DNA of 64,000 nt from JAJPHW01 sp963799065 (GTDB lineage: Bacteria > Acidobacteriota > Terriglobia > Terriglobales > Acidobacteriaceae). Every line of letters starts with the position of its first letter. The first letter of the stretch is position 1. The notes beneath the pieces are model-generated. The model was not told where the DNA came from. It made no database searches and saw only the letters and a program-made list of their open reading frames with translations. The DNA is taken from assembly GCA_963799065.1 (NCBI GenBank), contig CAWCVJ010000001.1, positions 62,001-126,000 on the forward strand, read 5' to 3'. Shown piece after piece: positions 60,857 to 64,000 of this stretch. The position numbers and the translations under genes are program-made.

Positions 60857-61165
60857 TTAGCGGAGTCTATCGGTTTCTGCTGCGGCCTCGTTGCCGGTCG
60901 AGGGCGGGGTGCCTTTGGCCCAGATGGAGGCGTTGAGGCAGTCGACTACGCCGTCGATGACTTTGCCGAGGCCTAGTTTGAATTTATCTGGGTCGGTGAT
61001 TTGTTTTGTGCTGAATTCTTCGCCTAGGGAGAGAGCGGCTTGGGCGAAGGAAAGGGCGGCGTCCTTTTTTTCTGGGCCGGGGCGGTTGCCGAAGAGTTGT
61101 TCGACGGCTTTGACGATGCTGGGGACGAGGGTGATGCCTTGAAGGATTTTGGCGAATAGGTCCAT
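60857..61165 (-). CDS. Small protein of the phage-tail-like block
   Basis: 102 aa, helical, beginning MDLFAKILQGITLVP, with a LSFAQAALSLGEEF segment and a tail GTPPSTGNEAAAE. No known domain is identified. Same strand as the two phage-like genes to its right; a 195-base gap with hairpin repeats separates them. It could be part of the same element. Confidence 0.45.
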   Translation of the reverse strand: MDLFAKILQGITLVPSIVKAVEQLFGNRPGPEKKDAALSFAQAALSLGEEFSTKQITDPDKFKLGLGKVIDGVVDCLNASIWAKGTPPSTGNEAAAETDRLR

Positions 61166-61267
61166 GGCGGTTCTCCTGGGTTTTTAGTTTTTTTTACGAG
61201 AAGTCTTTGGCGCTTAATAGCGGAGTATTTTTGTTTCGGCGAAGAACGGCTCTGCTTTCAAAGCCTG

Positions 61268-61317
61268 GGGCTAAAGCCCATCATCTGTGGAGCTGTTTCG
61301 TGGGCCTGAAGGCCCAC
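61268..61317. repeat. Pair of short palindromic hairpins
   Basis: GGGCTAAAGCCC (61268-61279) and GTGGGCCTGAAGGCCCAC (61300-61317) are perfect or near-perfect palindromes 20 bases apart in the gap between two minus-strand genes. Similar GC-rich palindromes are scattered in acidobacterial intergenic regions. They could act as transcription barriers. Confidence 0.5.
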
Positions 61318-61360
61318 GCTTCCACGGTTGTATCGAAACGTTCCTGATAAATTACAGCGT

Positions 61361-61669
61361 TTAGCGGAGGCCCCAGTGTTCGTGGAGGGCTATGGTGGCG
61401 CTTACGGCCATGGAGATGGCGGCGTTCAGTAAGCGGTCGTAGACGCTGCGGCGGATGTCGTTTTTTTCGAGGGCGGTTAAGCGGTCTTCGGCTTGTTTGA
61501 CGCGGCCGGGTTGGCCGTTGCCGACCAGCATTTCCATGTTGGTTTCGAGGCGGCCTAGTTTTTCGATGACGATTTTTTGGAAGTCGTGATCGGTGGCGCG
61601 GACTAGAAGAGAGCGTCCGGTGGTATATGGTTCTGGTGCGTCTCCTGAGCTGGTGCGGTCTTTGGTCAT
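61361..61669 (-). CDS. Small coiled-coil membrane protein, possibly XhlA/holin-associated
   Basis: 102 aa from ATG at 61669, which overlaps the stop of the large tail-like gene (ATGA). It has a LGRLETNMEML heptad region, a RLTALEKNDIRR segment and a C-terminal hydrophobic stretch (about 82-97). The order coiled coil then membrane helix resembles phage XhlA-type lysis accessories, but identity is uncertain. A longer reading of this frame to 62938 is a shadow of the big gene. Confidence 0.5.
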   Translation of the reverse strand: MTKDRTSSGDAPEPYTTGRSLLVRATDHDFQKIVIEKLGRLETNMEMLVGNGQPGRVKQAEDRLTALEKNDIRRSVYDRLLNAAISMAVSATIALHEHWGLR

Positions 61670-63999
61670 AAAGGATAATCCACGTGCAGCGCGGCTGAGT
61701 ATCTGGAGTAGCGTGGTGGCGATGAGTTGTCGTACTGCTGAAGGTAAAAGTTTTGTACCTGCGCGAGGCGTGGCAGAGTGAAAGTTTGCGATTGGAATCT
61801 GCCGAGCAGGTTGCGATTGTTGCCGGGGCCCCATCCGAAATCGCTCCAGCGAACTTCGATGCCGCCGCCGTTGGGCGGGGCTTGGCCGGCGTTTAGGGTG
61901 ATCGCAGTCGACGCGATTTGTGTGACCTGGGCGGAGGTTAGATCGGCGAGATAGGTTTGGCCGACTTGCGTGTTGGTTTGCAGCAGTGGGTCGGCGGGAA
62001 GCGCGACAAAAGCTGCTTGAAATGCGATGGCGAATAATTCCGCGGCGTCGTTTGCAAAAGCTATTTTGTATTGGCTGTGTTCGCCTTGCAGATCCTGAAA
62101 CGTGATTTCTACTTCGCGGACGATTGCTGAGAAAGCTGCGGCGCGCGAGGGAAAGTTTACGTTGATGCCGTCGCCGGGAAAAATATCGGTGGCGTTGCCG
62201 GGGAGGTAGTCGCTCCAGGTTGTGTATTCGCCTTTCCATGCCGGGTTGGTGGCGTCGTCGAGAATGGCGAGGGCGGCGTTTTCGCAATCGGTGGCGGTGC
62301 GAGCTGGAGGAAGTTCGATGTGTCGGACCGCGGCGTAGATGCCGTTGTTGGCGCCGCGTTGTTGGGCGGCGATGCTGGTGGGGTTGGTGATGCGGGCGAG
62401 GGCGCGTCCGCTGCCGCGATAGAAGACTTGGATCGTCTGATTCGCGGCGGGTGTGTAGGAAGAATAAAATTCGAGCTCCGTGCTGGTGGTTTTGCATTCG
62501 GCTCCGTCGGAGAGCGTGCCGACTAGAAGCGTGGTGTAGTCCTGGCCGGGAAGAGCGCTGCGGACTTCGGTGTCGATCTGCTGCACTAAGCGGGTGAATT
62601 CGACTACGCAGTGCAGGTTCGCGGCGTCGATGGGGGCGTAAGTGCAGAAGCCGGGTGCGGCGGCGATTACGCCGTCGTAGAGAACTGTCGCTGGGGCGGT
62701 TTGCGTGGCTGGATTTGCGGGGTCGATGTCGTGGACTTGCAGGACGAGGCGTACATTGGCCGGGATGGTTGCGCCGCCGCATCCGTTGCCGGCGGGATGG
62801 AGCGAGGAGTGGAAAATCTGCTCGCGACGGAAAATTTCCTGGGTGTAGATGAGCGTGGTCAGGACGTAGTGATGCGTGGCGACTGTGGCGAGGACTGCTC
62901 CGGTGGCTGCGCCGTTGATCAGGGCTTGGATGTTGCACTGAGTTCCGTTGGGAGAGATTTGGAATCCGGCTAAGCAGGCGGTGGCGAGAATGGTTGATGG
63001 ATAGAGGCCGCCGAGGACTCCGGTGGAGGCGGCGGTGAAGACGAAGTCGCCGTGCTGGATCACGACCGATCCGCCGAGTTCGATTTGTTCGACGAATTGG
63101 ACGGTGGTTGCGCCGTCTGCGCCGGTGCCTCCGGCAACTTGCAGGCCAGCGTTGGTCAGAGAGATTGCGCTGGAGGGATCGGTGACGAGCCAGCGGCTGG
63201 GATCGAGTTGCGGCTCGGTGTATTCCTCGTCGAAGACGACGACGCTGGCTTTGTTGAAGGGCGTTTGCGAGAGATAGAACTTGCGGGTGAGTCCGTCTCC
63301 GACGAAGTAGTCGGTGACGTACGCCTGCGGTTCGAGGTCGCCGATGACGGTGAGGTCGTTGACGATGGCGGCGACGGGCGTGAGGGTGAGGGCTTCGGTC
63401 GAGATTAGCGGATCGCTTTCGTCGATGGCGAGGGTTGCGGCGGCTACGGGCGCGAGAGTCAGCGCGGCGTTTTGGAGTTGGTAGCTGGCGCGGGCTTCGG
63501 CGGCGATTTGTCCGGCTTGTTTGGACCAGGTTTCTTGCGGATTGGGGGCATAGGTGATGATTGAGTCGGTGGATTCGACGCCTGTTGTGGTGAATGTGTT
63601 GGGGCTGATGTCTTGCGTGAGTTGGATTAGAGCGCTGGCGGCGGTGCGATTGATGAGTGGAGCGACTGTGGGCAGGCGTTTTTGATCGAGGAGAATTTCG
63701 TCGCTTTGCGCGGTGACGGTGTAACGGTAAGCGGGGCCGGAGATTCCCCAGCCTAAGTATTCATATGCGATGGGTTTGGAGAGGTATCCGGTGAAGAGAA
63801 TTTGGGCGTTGGCTTTGGTTAGAGTGATGCGGCCGTTGTCGGCTGGGACCAGGAAGCTCGGAGTGTTTGCGACCAGAGATAATTTCAGGGCGCTGGGTTG
63901 GTTTAGTTTGCGGGTGAGTTGGGGTGGAGTGGTGGGATCGAGGGCGCTGGTGTAGTCGATGAGGCCGTTTCCGTCGAGATTGTCGATTTGAAGTTTCAT
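61666..63999 (-). CDS. Phage-tail/baseplate-like protein
   Basis: 777 aa, ATG at 63999, so the gene appears complete one base from the window end. Beta-rich and Thr/Ala-rich throughout, without signal peptide. The start (DNLDGNGLIDYTSAL, then LSLVANTP and LFTGYLSKP) resembles tail-hub or distal-tail proteins that open with a two-barrel domain, and PGDGINVNFPS near residue 610 is similar to gp27-hub loops. No exact family is recognised. The short coiled-coil gene immediately downstream supports a prophage, tailocin or other tail-like element extending beyond the right edge. Confidence 0.5.
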   Translation of the reverse strand: MKLQIDNLDGNGLIDYTSALDPTTPPQLTRKLNQPSALKLSLVANTPSFLVPADNGRITLTKANAQILFTGYLSKPIAYEYLGWGISGPAYRYTVTAQSDEILLDQKRLPTVAPLINRTAASALIQLTQDISPNTFTTTGVESTDSIITYAPNPQETWSKQAGQIAAEARASYQLQNAALTLAPVAAATLAIDESDPLISTEALTLTPVAAIVNDLTVIGDLEPQAYVTDYFVGDGLTRKFYLSQTPFNKASVVVFDEEYTEPQLDPSRWLVTDPSSAISLTNAGLQVAGGTGADGATTVQFVEQIELGGSVVIQHGDFVFTAASTGVLGGLYPSTILATACLAGFQISPNGTQCNIQALINGAATGAVLATVATHHYVLTTLIYTQEIFRREQIFHSSLHPAGNGCGGATIPANVRLVLQVHDIDPANPATQTAPATVLYDGVIAAAPGFCTYAPIDAANLHCVVEFTRLVQQIDTEVRSALPGQDYTTLLVGTLSDGAECKTTSTELEFYSSYTPAANQTIQVFYRGSGRALARITNPTSIAAQQRGANNGIYAAVRHIELPPARTATDCENAALAILDDATNPAWKGEYTTWSDYLPGNATDIFPGDGINVNFPSRAAAFSAIVREVEITFQDLQGEHSQYKIAFANDAAELFAIAFQAAFVALPADPLLQTNTQVGQTYLADLTSAQVTQIASTAITLNAGQAPPNGGGIEVRWSDFGWGPGNNRNLLGRFQSQTFTLPRLAQVQNFYLQQYDNSSPPRYSRYSAALHVDYPL

Positions 64000-64000
64000 G

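Noticed and set aside
61670..62938. N-terminal 420 codons of the 525-codon minus-strand frame
   Set aside because: Out-of-frame shadow of the tail-like gene; only the last 102 codons from 61669 look like protein.

Overview
The window looks like a high-GC (roughly 58-60 percent by eye) chromosomal segment of an Acidobacteria-type bacterium (Koribacter/Terriglobia-like). Pointers are the CRTAC1/ASPIC-UnbV proteins with TPRs, secreted EXORDIUM-like proteins, acidobacterial-style small secreted proteins, futalosine-pathway menaquinone synthesis (MqnE), a Flp pilin with a CpaE homologue, and dispersed palindromic repeats. The assignment is inferred from protein styles; no 16S gene is present.

Layout. 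0-6.7 kb: division and cell-wall cluster ftsL-ftsI-murE-murF-mraY, all on + and tightly packed. It stops at mraY and is followed not by murD/ftsW/murG but by a CpaE-type ATPase (7-8.2 kb). 8.2-14 kb: a large protein with a class III nucleotidyl-cyclase-like domain, a secreted creatininase-family protein, a cytosolic sugar-binding-fold protein and an amidase. 14-22.1 kb: a three-gene unit of a membrane pentahaem cytochrome with TPRs and two exported CRTAC1-like beta-propeller proteins. 22.3-29 kb: an EXORDIUM-like secreted protein, a frameshifted two-domain nuclease gene, purE-purK, an outer-membrane-like protein, a Flp pilin with a PilZ protein, and a secreted HExxE protein. 29-33.5 kb: padR plus a methyltransferase with a clear dyad operator, a TMTC-like GT-C/TPR membrane protein, a frameshifted secreted protein and tRNA-Ala(CGC). 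33.7-42 kb: glpX, a VapBC pair, mqnE, rmlD, folP, a HpcH/HpaI aldolase, a HEPN two-gene cassette and a methylmalonyl-CoA mutase large subunit. 42-50 kb: small conserved proteins, a PEGA protein, an Ig-like/propeller lipoprotein, nusB, marR, hemB and an MDR reductase. 50.6-59.9 kb: a 2-oxoacid dehydrogenase locus (E3, LipB, E1alpha, E1beta, E2) broken up by small accessory cassettes. 59.9-64 kb: a toxin-antitoxin-like trio, then three minus-strand genes that look like the end of a prophage or phage-tail-like element running off the right edge.

How the genes work together. The first block makes UDP-MurNAc-pentapeptide, transfers it to lipid carrier and crosslinks septal peptidoglycan. LipB, E1, E2 and E3 form one lipoate-dependent oxidative decarboxylation system. 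PurE/PurK, FolP, HemB, MqnE and GlpX are housekeeping metabolism.

Two cautions. Five short accessory genes appear interrupted by single-base frameshifts; for most, removing or adding one base restores a coherent protein, so either sequence error or real decay is possible. All functional calls are from reading motifs and family resemblance, without database searches.
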